Assembly: GCF_000471905.2 (NCBI RefSeq)
Contig: NW_006499997.1
Span: 1,507,361-1,571,360 of the forward strand
DNA length: 64,000 bases
Source: Amborella trichopoda
Lineage: Eukaryota > Streptophyta > Magnoliopsida > Amborellales > Amborellaceae
Reading direction: 5' to 3'
Part shown: positions 1-10,264 of the stretch, one piece after another
Layout: each line of letters begins with the position of its first letter
How positions within the stretch are numbered: the first letter of the stretch is position 1
Notes under the pieces: model-generated
The model's input: the letters and a program-made list of their open reading frames with translations, nothing else
Databases searched by the model: none
Told to the model about the DNA's origin: nothing
Program-made: the position numbers and the translations under genes

Positions 1-286
1 GGTGATTTTGGATAGCACTAAATCCAACAATCTCCACCTTGATATCAATATGAGATTTCTTTATGTGGGTACTTTTGGATAGCACTAAATCCAACAACCT
101 TCACCTTGATATCAAAATCACCTGCTCATCCTGCCAACATCCATTGGATCGCTTCACAAATTATTTGACCTTTGTCAAATAATTTCTTCATCATTCTTGC
201 TGAAAAATAGTGTTTGTCATCAAATTTCTCCGCCTTGAATTTTACATTTGAAATCTTTATTGCCTTACCGAAAACCCTAAACCAGG
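1..286 (-). pseudogene. Ty1/copia gag N-terminal fragment and leader
   Basis: Reading right to left, a primer-binding site (287-298) is followed by a short coding stretch whose translation contains ISNVKFKAEKF and HYFSARMMKK. This matches the usual start of plant copia Gag, in which a KFDG..NFS..W motif is followed by basic residues. The ORF runs through 126-286 and then stops. The left 120 bp hold two copies, about 70 bp apart, of a segment beginning TTTTGGATAGCACTAAATCC. The remainder of the element would lie outside the window to the left. Gag would package element RNA; this copy is too short to judge whether it is intact. The family call rests on the gag motif together with the primer site. 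Confidence 0.6.
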
Positions 287-298
287 GCTCTGATACCA
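287..298 (-). other. Retrotransposon primer-binding site (initiator Met tRNA)
   Basis: On the minus strand this reads TGGTATCAGAGC, the standard plant copia primer-binding site complementary to the 3' end of initiator methionine tRNA. It marks the boundary between the internal region to its left and the 5' LTR, which should begin immediately to its right. Confidence 0.8.
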
Positions 299-660
299 CA
301 TAATATGGATCAATCTCAATCAATCCCGTAAAATATGGAATTTCCTACATTTTGTGCAATGTGTAGATTCACTTCCATTAGCGAGTATTGAATTGTGCTT
401 CTTTACTGATTTTTTATATCGTGTATGTTGTTATATTGCATAGGTGGGTTTTTTTGGCATCCTTCACAAAACTAATCTTTTGAATGTCCTATTTTCATGA
501 ATTCGAAATTTACTTTCATATTTGTTGATGTTTAGTTCGATGAATGCTTTTATTGAGATTGACAAAGTTTGCATATTTGATGCTGTTGAAATATGTACAT
601 TATATTTTTTATATCTTATTCTTTTTTGTTTTGTTTTATTTAGCCTTATTTTTATTGCAT
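299..660 (-). other. Presumed LTR and flanking AT-rich sequence
   Basis: This stretch sits where the 5' LTR of the copia element should be. I could not find a second copy in the window or a clear TG..CA outer boundary, so the LTR assignment is by position only. No gene is seen. Confidence 0.3.
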
Positions 661-667
661 CACCCCA

Positions 668-703
<36 letters not shown>

Positions 704-742
704 GTTATTGTTGTTATTATTATTACTATTATTATTATTATT
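668..742. repeat. (TTA)n microsatellite
   Basis: About 25 units of TTA/ATT with a few TTG and TAC interruptions. The leucine-rich and tyrosine-rich ORFs that cross it are artefacts of the repeat. Confidence 0.95.
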
Positions 743-899
743 TAAATTTTACAACTTACTCTAGAACTTAAATAACTTGCACATTTATAGATGTATATTG
801 ATTCTCTCCAAGAGATGTACTTTACACTATTTACAAAATCGATTATTTTATTCTTATGTGCAATGCACGTAATCCAACTAGTTACATTATTAAGCAAGA

Positions 900-1370
900 G
901 TTAAGCAAGAGTTAAGGGGCGGATAGATGCCGTAAAATAAGAAGGACTCCTAATTATATAGAGGTTGTAGGACACATTAAGGGAAGAGAGAAAAAAAGAG
1001 CTCAATCTTCTAAAATAAGAAAGAGTGAGAGAGGAAAAAGAGAGAGTACCTATACTTTAGGAGAAGAAAATGAAGAAAAAGAGAGAGTACATTCCTAACT
1101 CTAAGGGAAGAGAGAGAAAAAGAACTTAATCTTCTAAAATATGAAAGAATGAGAAAGAGAAGAGAGAGAGCGAGAGTACCTATACTTTAGGGGAAGAGGT
1201 CATGGTGGTAGCACCACTTGAGCCTCAACTACCGGTCTAGGTTTCTATTCCCACTGACGCATTCAAAAATTGCTAAATATTCTAAAAACGGGTAGGAGCT
1301 TGTATACATCACTGATTTACCCCAACAAAAAAAGGAAAGGGAAGAAAGATAGAGTACACATAAATTTTAA
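900..1370. repeat. GA-rich low-complexity region
   Basis: Loose repeats of AAGAGAGAGAAAAAGAG type. Two segments carry near-copies of GAGAGTACCTATACTTTAGG (1040s and 1170s). A duplicated 12-mer GTTAAGCAAGAG lies near 900. No coding signal is seen. Confidence 0.7.
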
Positions 1371-2036
1371 GGGGGAAAGAGAGATAGAGTAACCTATATC
1401 TCACCTAGATCTTAAAATCTATACTTACTATTTTTTCACCTGAAATATCTCTCTCATGCTAAGAGATAGATGCATGCATATTTTAGGGAAAAAGAGAGAG
1501 AGCAATCTATATCTCACCTATATGCTAAGAGATAGATAGATGCGTGCATATTTTAAGAAAAGAGAGAGAGAGAGAGAAAGCGCAATCTATATCTCACCTA
1601 TCTCTCTCATGCTAAGAGATAGATTGGCACGTGCATAGTTTAATCAAAAAGAGAGAGAGCAATCTATATCTCACCTATATCTCTCTAATGCTAAGAGATA
1701 GATTGGTTCGTGCATATTTTAGGGAAACAGAGAGCAATCTATATCTCACCTATATCTTAAAGTCTATGCTTACTATTTCTCCACCTAAAATATCTCTTTT
1801 ATGCTAAGAGAGATTCTATATCCTAATTAGAAAGAGATAAATTAAATAGTAAGAATATAATAAATTACAAGAGATTATGAAGAAATTAAAAGATGTGAGA
1901 TTATTGTATATTTTAGGGAAAGAGAGAGATATCAATCTATATCTCACCTATATCTTAAAATCTATACTTACTATTTCATCACCTAAAATATCTCTCTCAT
2001 GACAAGAGAGAGATAGATTATATATCCTAATTATGT
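1371..2036. repeat. Degenerate tandem array with ATCTATATCTCACCTATAT core
   Basis: The core CAATCTATATCTCACCTATA recurs near 1500, 1585, 1670, 1735 and 1930. It alternates with ATGCTAAGAGATAGAT, CGTGCATATTTTAGGGAAA and GAGAGAGAG. Spacing varies from about 65 to 200 bp, so this is a decayed minisatellite rather than a regular satellite. No ORF or RNA gene is visible. Confidence 0.75.
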
Positions 2037-3996
2037 TTAGAATTCTTATAAATAGGTTAAGAAGCCTTCATGTGCCCCTCTCAGCCTCTCAAAATAGGTT
2101 CGTGATTTTTTTTTTTTTCATACAATAAGGTATGCTTCGTTTCTCTCTCTTTCTTTCTCTCTGTTTATGCATGAGTTTCATCAATTTATTGATTTATAGG
2201 TTTTAGTCTGTTATTTGATTGAAAGATTTATGTTTTAGTTTGTTATTTAATTTAAAGACGTTATGCCTTTTTAGTTTATTGGGTGAATTTGTTTGGAGTT
2301 TTATCAATGTTTTGGCTCTTTGAAGTAAGAAGTTGGGTTAAGTAAAGATTAGTAATTTTGATGGTTATTGCATGCTCTTCATGTTATTTTTCTGCTTTTT
2401 GTAGTGAAATTTTGGATAAAAAAAGCTTAGGACTTTGTTCCCAGATGAATTGAAAAGGAAAATTATTTCATGCGTCCAAGCCCACATCTCTTACTCTACG
2501 GGCTTAAAGATCTACACCGTCCATATAATCGGACGGTGTATGTGGGGACCCTGTCATCGAGGCAGCAGAACATTCTCACCCAAATTTTTTGTTTTCCCTC
2601 TCTTTTTCTCCATGCTCGCCTTCCCTCCAAACTAGAAGCTGCTGGTCTCCCTCTCTTACCCAATTTTTTTTGGTAGGGAAGCTGCTGGTGTCCCCCTTTC
2701 ACCCAAATTTTTTTTGGTTGTTCACACTTTTTTTGGTGGGTTAGCACTTAATGAATATACATGGCCTAATGCTAAGCACCATAGAGAAAGAGACCATCTT
2801 TGAAGCTTCCACAATTTCAAGTTATTATTATATTTCCCACCTTATTTCTTTTATTGGGAACTCTCTCTCTCTCTCCCTCTCTAGTATTGAGTTCATTTCT
2901 GATACCACCATATCCCTTAATCCTTTTGTTGCGAAAATTCCTTTATGTGATTATAGTTAACTTTCACTTGTTTATAATTGTGTTTTCCTTTCTTTCGTTT
3001 ATTGATTCATGTATGATGGTTTATGCTGCTGGATTGATGTAGTTCAAAGATTTTTTGGGCAAATTCTTATATATTTTTGGAGGTTTCTTTTGCGATCTCA
3101 ATTCTACTCTTTCATCAAATGGGTTATTTAGTTTCACATTTTCAAGATTTATGCAGTTTTGGGATTTTGGTATTTAAGTTCGTGAACTTTTTGTAGCTTT
3201 TCTTGTATCTTATGCCAGTGTGCTTAGTTATACTACTAAGAAAAAGAGAAAATTCCCTTCCATTTTTCAATGTGGCAAAAAACTGCAGAAGCATGTTAAA
3301 CACAGGGATGGGGAGTTATATCCATAGTTTTTTTTTTTCATTATTTTGATCAAACTAAATTACTAAATAAACACTCAGAATACCTTTTCATTCTGTGCAT
3401 AGTCGATAACGACATATGAAATGTAAAAATTATGTCTTACAAGAATTTTTAGGGTCACTTTGTTGCAATATATCAGCACTTGAAATTTGGGTGCTATTAA
3501 GAAACAGATGGTGTTCAAAATTCTGTGAGATGGCAAAAGACCATCATGCAAAGTGACTGCTTGAAAGACAATGGAATTGTGTACGCCATCCAAATGGTAG
3601 TACATGGACAATAAATTATTGTCTTTCTTGGGTTGTGTTAGGGGCTGGTTTGTATTGGCCTTGAATATATGGTGTATATACATTGTTTTTATGAAGAAGT
3701 GTATATAAACTAACATGTACAGTTATTAGTGGTATACAAACTAATATGTAGCCTTATTTTTGTACTTTTTTTTCCCTTTGTAGAATTAGCCTATGTAAAA
3801 ATTCGAAGGATATTATATTATATCATTCTCTTAATAGATTTCAAATTCTTTTGTTGAGTCACTTATTCTTTTTCCTAATTGTATTTATTTAGTTCTTACA
3901 TATGAAATTGCAACCTTACTTAGATATGATTGTGTTCTTTTTTTATATTAGTTATTGATAAAATTAAAATTTCTTCTTTAGGAAGCAGTAAATAGA
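2037..3996. other. Intergenic stretch upstream of the FRS-like pseudogene
   Basis: This stretch is AT-rich with T runs (2109-2120, 3330s), a CT microsatellite (2862-2882) and one clean palindrome (listed separately). The base composition and the TTCTTTAG at 3974-3981 just before the pseudogene could mark a former promoter, 5' UTR and intron, but no splice pair can be proven. Short ORFs here show no recognisable family. Confidence 0.4.
2514..2539. repeat. Perfect 9-bp inverted repeat (ACACCGTCC stem)
   Basis: ACACCGTCC at 2514-2522 is followed by an 8-nt loop and GGACGGTGT at 2531-2539. Similar CCGTCC/GGACGG palindromes are scattered in plant TE termini and promoters. The function here is unknown. 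Confidence 0.7.
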
Positions 3997-5025
3997 ATGG
4001 ATGCGAAGTTGAACATGGACTTGAACTCGAGTTTGACAGCTCACATGGAGATGGCAAGCGATTAGTGGGATCGTGAGATGGAGACATCTAAGAAGATTGC
4101 AAGCCCTCTGAGGATTATGCGATGGATGGATTTGCAGTAATGGTGAATTTCTAAATGCTATTCTAGCTTGACATGGTTGAACCTAATGAGGCTATTTTGG
4201 TGGATCCCCTAAAATTTGAGCCTAGTGGAGAGGAGCCCCAAGAGGGTATAAAACGTTTTTTCGTTGTTTTTCAACCAAGAGATCAAAAGATGGTATAGTT
4301 ACAACTCGTGAATATGTGTTCTAAAGTAGGTTATTGGGATAAGAAACATGAGGGTAATCGGTCTAGGCTGCAAAGCTATGCTTAGAATAAAAAAAGATGT
4401 TTTTGGACTATGGTTCATCTCAAAGCATCAGAAGGAGCATTGTCATGCATTTAATTCACCATCCAAAACCCATCTCCTTTGGTCACATAGCAAAATTCCA
4501 AAGCCCACAAGAGAGGTAATCCATATGTATGATTCTTGTGGTTTGGGAACTTCTAAGATTATGAATGTGATAAGCACACAGGCTGGAGGGAGAAGAAATC
4601 TCAATTTCATTGACTTGCAAGAATGGAATCTATAGAAATCGAAGAAAATCAAAGCCAAGTGGAGTGGATATGGAGGGCTTAATGGAGTTCTTTACCACTA
4701 AGTTTGCTGCAAACCCATCATTTGCATACAAGATGCAGGTTGATCAAGATGGGCACTTGACAATGTACCATCGGTCGATGCGAAATAAAGGAGCTCAAGT
4801 GAGTTTTTTGGGGATGTTATTATATTTGATAGTACACACAAGACCAATATTTCGTCAATGCCGTGTTGCCCAATTTTGGGAGTAAACCACCACATGAATA
4901 CCATTTTCTTGGGATGTGCATCACTTCATAGAGAAAACGAGGAGTCCTTTAAATGAATGGCGTGAGATTATGCATGGATGTCAACCCAAGTTGATTGTTA
5001 CAGACCAAGACAAGGCAATAAGGAA
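3997..5025 (+). pseudogene. FAR1/FRS-family (MULE transposase-derived) pseudogene
   Basis: FAR1/FHY3/FRS proteins are nuclear DNA-binding transcription regulators domesticated from Mutator-like transposases. Translation in several frames gives the family's blocks in order: an acidic N-terminus from the ATG at 3997, broken by a stop after about 22 codons; a FAR1 zinc-finger region (GCKAMLRIKK near 4365, then KEHCHAFNSPSKTH, where the family usually has HNH); the linker YDSCGLGTSKIMNVISTQAG; then the transposase fold with DVIIFDSTHKTN near 4810, holding the first catalytic Asp position, VNHHMNTIFLGCASL near 4880, and LIVTDQDKAI ending at about 5020. Blocks lie in different frames with at least two stops, and the catalytic Glu part, SWIM finger and C-terminus are absent. 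A normal family member is 600-850 residues. It could be a dead FRS gene or a dead autonomous MULE of the same clade; no TIRs were found. Confidence 0.75.
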
Positions 5026-6963
5026 AGGCCAGACATCGTTTGTGTGTATTGGTTTTATTTTTATGGTTATATTATTACCTTCTTTTGCTCTCTCTCTTTG
5101 TTAACTGAACAAATTGAATTCGATTGTGTATTCAAACTCCAATGCTTGTACTCGTCGAGACGAATTGATAAGAGAGAGAGGGAAACAAATAGATGAGAGA
5201 GATGGGAAGGCCGAGAGCAGGTGAGTCCCTAGACGCACCTAAACCATACCCTGCAATCATATAGATACATAAAATCAAATGGTTTTCCTATCATTGTAAT
5301 CAAGTACTAAGCTTTATCACATAAAATAAAATGGTTGCCAAATTACACAAAATAATGAAGCTGAAACCCGCATTTTAATCACCATGCTCCACCACTGATT
5401 CATCAGATGATGAGCCATGCGGCCCCTTCAGACCTCCAAATGCATGGGATAAAGAAGCTAAGCTACTCTACATTTTTTTTTGATGAGGCTCAAACCCCAA
5501 ACACCTAAATGCATTACAATGAGATTAATTAATTAATTTATTTAGGTGACCACTAAGAAGGTAATCAATCGAAATTTTATGATATGATCATGCTAGATTG
5601 CTATTATGTTTTTTCTTGTAAGCCAGAGAAAGTGGCCACAACTTGGAACATCAACATGTATTCTTTCCATATGATTTAAGAGATAAATCATGCAGTTTTC
5701 CAACCATTTTTTTGGATATGGGAATTCAAAAACTCTCTCCCTCTCTCTTTGAGGAATCCCAAAGCTCATTGTCCAAAAGAATTTAAAAATGCTCTCTCTA
5801 ATGCTTAGGCTTTGACAAGAATATCAACCCCAAAATCCTTTAATTTAGGCTAGAAATTTGAACATTGAATACCACAAATATCCGAAAAATGAGAATTAAT
5901 GGTAGAGAATTTCAAAATAGAGAATGAATACATTAAGGACAAAGAATTACGTCTCAGTGAATCCAAATCATGGGTGAAAAGCTAACCTCTTCCCCCTCTT
6001 TACAATTAAAATTTCCTAAATAAACTAAATAGAACCAATAAAATCACTAAAACAATGTCATGGCTTGGATTGTTGAGAAAAATCTTCACCGACTTGACAT
6101 TTTCTCTCATAATTCTTCAAATAATCTTCATGTTGATTCAAAACCTTGGTTATCCCGAACATCAATCATTAAAGTTTAAGAATCCTGGCTTGAAGGGATA
6201 TCAATGAAGAACATCAATCTCAACCTAACTTTAGGTTCTTCTCTGAATACATAGGCCATCACAGGAGAGGGTTTTCATCATAATGGACTTAGTAAAAAAT
6301 AAAAACAAGAGGGTTGCTGGGAAATAGATCCGTGTGTTTTGTCTACAGGAAAGGGTTTTCACTTTACAGGATTGCTCTTTGATTCCATCCCTCTTCTCCC
6401 CGTGGAGAACGATGTCAAAGCAAGGTCATGCCAATCTGCCTGCCTGCCCCGAAGAGAGAGAGAAATTAAGGTATCTTAAAATTTTAGAGAGAGAAATTAT
6501 TTTTAAGGGAAGACGCTACAAAACACGTAATAGTTCATCTATACCTCGTCACCGTCTAAAGTTCATTATATGGTCATAATTATGGTAGTATTTAAATTTT
6601 TATAATTTTTATACTAATTAGATTTATCTAAAATTTGGTACGTATATACATATGACCAAGTTATATCAAAATAAAATATTAAAAAAATAATAATCATAAA
6701 ATAAAATGATGAAATTACTCCTAATAAGGGTATTTTACATAATTTTTACTATTCAAATTATTTGTTTTATATTTTATTCACGTGCATGTCAATAAGGCGC
6801 ACACACCTACAAAATTTTAAATAATTATGATTTGTAAAAACAATATTAAAATTCAAACACTATCAGACATATGTGACTATGTGATAAACTTTGGACAGTG
6901 ATAAAACCGTAGATGAGGTACTGTAGAACTTTACCTATAGGCACTTTGTAGTGTTTTCCATTT
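5026..6963. other. Intergenic stretch, no recognisable gene
   Basis: This is AT-rich sequence with short GA and CT runs (5170s, 5740s). Small ORFs (for example 6334-6579) lack any known motif and are probably chance. No paired terminal repeats were found. Confidence 0.5.
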
Positions 6964-8335
6964 CTAATTTTAGATTATCGGAAATTTTTAAAGAAAGAAA
7001 TTAACTAGAAATTTTTTTTTAAAAAAACTATTTTAAAATTTAAGTTTTAGAGAGAGAAAATGTCTTATAATTTTAGAGAGAGAAATTATATAAATTTTTG
7101 AGATAGACATATCTAAAAAAGTCTTAGCCAGAGAAAATATCTCAAAAATTTTAGAAAGAGAAACTATCTCAAATTTTAAGTTTTAGAGAGAGAAAGTATT
7201 TGGAAATATTTAGAGAGATAAACTATCTCAAATTTTAGGTTATATAAGAGAAAATACTTGAAAATTCTTAGTGAGAGAAACTATCTTAAATTTTAAGTTT
7301 TATAGAGTGAAAATACTTAAAATTTTTATAGAGAAACTATCTCAAAATTTTTAAAGAGAGAAAATATTTCAAAATTTAAGGTTTAGAGAGAGAAAATTCT
7401 TAAAATTTTAGCGATTAGTACTTAAACAGTTTTAGAGAGAAAACCTATCTCATAATTTTTTAAAGAGAAACTATTTTAAGTTTTAAGTTTAAGAGAGAGA
7501 AAATACTTGAAAACTTTTCTAGAGAGAAACTCTCTCAAAATTTTTAGAGAGAGAAACTATCTCAAATTCAAAGTTTTAGTGAGATAAACTATTACAAAAT
7601 GTTTAGAGAGATAAACTATCTCAAATTTTAAGTTTTATAAAGATAAAGTACCTAAAAATTATATAGAGAGAAACTACCTTAAATTTTAAGTTTTATAATG
7701 GGAAAGTACTTGAAAATTTTGAGAGATAGAAACTAACTTAAAATTTTAAGAGAGACAAGCTATCTCAAATTCTAAATCTTAGAGAGAGAAATTATCTCAA
7801 ATTTTAAGTTTCAAAGAGTGAAAATACCTAAAAATAAATTTATGAGAGAAACTATCTCAAAATTTTTAAAAAGAGAAACTATTTCAATTTTTAAGTTTCA
7901 GAACGAGAAACAATCTCAAAATTTTGAAAGAGAGAAACTATTTATCTCAAAATTTTTAAAGAGATAAACTATCTCCAATTTTAAGTTTTAGTGAGAGAAA
8001 GGACCATAAAAGTTTTAGAGAGAAACTGTCTCTAATTTTTAGAGAGAAAAACTATATCAAAATTTAACTTTTGTAGAGAGAGAGTATCTTAAAATTTTAG
8101 AGGGAGGGAGAAACAATATCTAATTTTAGAGAGAGTAACTGCTTAAAATTTTTTAGAGAGAAACTCCTTCACAATTTTTAGAGAGAGATATTATCTCAAA
8201 TTTTAAGCTTTAGGGAGATAAAATATCATAAAATTTTAGATAGAGAAACTATATCACATTATAGTGAGAGAAACTATTCAAAAAATTTTAGAGAGAAAAT
8301 ATCTCAAATATTTAGAGAGAGACTTATCTCAAATT
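6964..8335. repeat. 1.4-kb degenerate minisatellite, AGAGAGAAACTATCTCAAA unit
   Basis: Roughly 40 to 50 imperfect units of about 26-35 bp are built from TTTTAGAGAGAGAAA, CTATCTCAAA and TTTTAAGTTT. GAGA and TCTC parts within a unit are complementary (AGAGATAAACTATCT), so single units can form short hairpins. The array runs without interruption between ordinary AT-rich flanks. No coding potential is seen. Confidence 0.85.
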
Positions 8336-9121
8336 TAATGAAAAAAATGACATTATAATGAATAATATAATAAAAAATATTAAACAAAAAAAGTTTAAAA
8401 AAAACCATTAAAAATGTTGTGTTCATGTACTATCCAAAGAACAAAAATCTATTTTATAGGAAATACTTTTCTTGAAATGTATTTCTAAGGAAATAGGTTT
8501 TTTCATGTAATTATTTTCCATGGATCCCAACGGCCCCTAATTATTCAAATAGGTTCTTGAATTTCAGAAACTAACCATACCAATTTTACCAATGTTTCCA
8601 AAATCTCAAGATGAGTGATTGCAAAAGTGTAAATGAGACCGACGCGACATTCTAGTTATTTCACCTGCATAATGTATGTTCCCTCAGAGCAAATGGCATA
8701 TTCACTCCTTTGAGTGAAACCCCTTTAAAGAATATTTTTCAATGGAAAAATTCATTGAAAGGAACGTATACCCTTTTCAATAATGGTAATTTCAAATAAA
8801 CCCTTTTAAATAATGATAATCTCTAATAAATCCTCGGGACTGTAGTAAGCTTATCAACCTTTTTAAATCAAAAGAAAATTTTATTTAAGGCATTGGCTAA
8901 ATTTTAATATTTATCCTTTTTCTTTTTTCTAATTGCTTACTTCCTTATCCAAATAGAATTTGGGATGCCATGTTTAAACTATTTGTGAGGTAAGAGAGAG
9001 AGAGAGTTCCACAGGTTATGAATAGAGGTAGATTTTATAGGGTTTGGATGATTAAAAAAAAATAAAAAAATAAATATTATATTTGAACAATGAAGAAGGT
9101 AAGGTGATTAAATGTATTTTT
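8336..9121. other. AT-rich spacer
   Basis: No gene, splice pair or terminal repeat is recognised. Direct repeats of AACCCTTTTAAATAATGATAAT type occur near 8790-8825. Confidence 0.5.
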
Positions 9122-9810
9122 CATTACTTTCAAGATACTAAATAGTTTCTGTTATTATTGGAATATCTTTTTTTCACTTCATAAATGGAAATTTTAAAAA
9201 AGGATTTTTTTAACCTTTTTTTTATTTTTGAACAACCAAAATGATTGGATTTCTGTTCTTGAACAACCGAAAGCTTTCGCAGATAGGACATTTTTGGTTG
9301 TTCAAAAATATAATATTTTCGGATGTTGAACAACCGAAAATAGGACTGCGTATTCTAGAAGCTTGTTGGAATATACAATCCTTTTTTTGGTCGTTGAACA
9401 CTGGAAAATAGAACATATTCGGATGTTGAACAACTAAAAAGTTTCTATTTTGGTTGTTCAACAATTGAAAATAAAATTGCGTATTCCAGCAAGCTTCCAT
9501 AATACACAGTCATATTTTCGGTTATTGAATAACAAAAAAAAGACATTTGTGGATGTTGAACAACCGAAAATATTACTGCATATTCCAACAAGCTTTTGGA
9601 ATACGCAGTCCTATTTTTGGTTGTTCAACAACTGAAAACAAGACATATTTTGTTATTCAAAAACTGAAAATATAAATATAAATACATATTTTGTTGTTCA
9701 AAAACTGAAAAAGGGTAAAAAATCTTTTTTTTTTTTTTAATTTTTAGTAATGAAGTGAAAAAACGGAAATTCCAGTAATAACGAAAACTATTTGATATTT
9801 TAGTAATAAT
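9122..9810. mobile_element. Foldback (long inverted-repeat) element with nested palindromes
   Basis: The outer left arm at about 9122-9215 (ACTAAATAGTTTCTGTTATT, then TTTTTTTCACTTCAT) is mirrored by the right arm at about 9740-9810 (ATGAAGTGAAAAAACGG, then AACGAAAACTATTTGATATT). Inside are several units of GTTGAACAACCGAAAATA followed by an inner palindrome ACTGCATATTCC..AAGCTT..GGAATACGCAGT, near 9330-9410, 9450-9530 and 9555-9631. The third is the best preserved, with stem arms of about 30-40 bp. No transposase ORF is seen. The whole 690 bp would fold into one long imperfect hairpin with side hairpins, like Foldback-type or decayed MULE elements. Superfamily and target duplication are undetermined. 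Confidence 0.75.
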
Positions 9811-10133
9811 GGAAACTATAACATCTATATACGTAATTTTCTTTTTTTTTTATCTAAATATTTACCAGAGGTAATAAATTTTTTAAAAAAGATATCCAGG
9901 TGAAATAGAAAGGAAAACGTATGACACCAAATATTAGTACAAATAATTTGCGAGGATGAACACTTTCACATCATGAAGAAATTCCCTCCGACCTCGGCCA
10001 TTGTCCTTCAGTGTAAGTGTACAATCTAGTCCAGCGATAGTTCCCGTTAGACGCGCTCATAGTTTCCAGTTTCCAAGGAGTACCCCTCTCTTTGATTTTG
10101 TGGTCTCGGAGCTTCTCGTATTCTTTGCCTACC
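9811..10133 (+). promoter_or_regulatory. Upstream promoter region of TMA7
   Basis: This is the interval between the foldback element and the TATA box. It turns from AT-rich to more GC-balanced from about 9985. No specific transcription-factor site stands out. The foldback element ends about 320 bp upstream of the TATA box. Confidence 0.4.
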
Positions 10134-10141
10134 TATATATA
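10134..10141 (+). promoter_or_regulatory. TATA box of TMA7
   Basis: TATATATA lies 108 bp upstream of the TMA7 start codon, in CCTATATATACCCCG, the usual plant TATA context. Transcription would then start near 10165-10175, giving a 5' UTR of about 75-85 nt. Confidence 0.65.
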
Positions 10142-10248
10142 CCCCGTGCACCTTGTCCCGTCAAGGTCTTTGTAGAGAGCTGGGGCGACTTGGGATTTGA
10201 AGCTTCTCTTCATTGCCCGCCTCATCAACCCCGATATCTCTGCACATC

Positions 10249-10264
10249 ATGTCTTCTAAGCAAG
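10249..10264 (+). CDS. TMA7: TMA7 coding exon 1
   Basis: 16 nt encode MSSKQ plus one base of the next Gly codon. The donor is GTGAGT at 10265, a strong consensus site. Confidence 0.93.
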
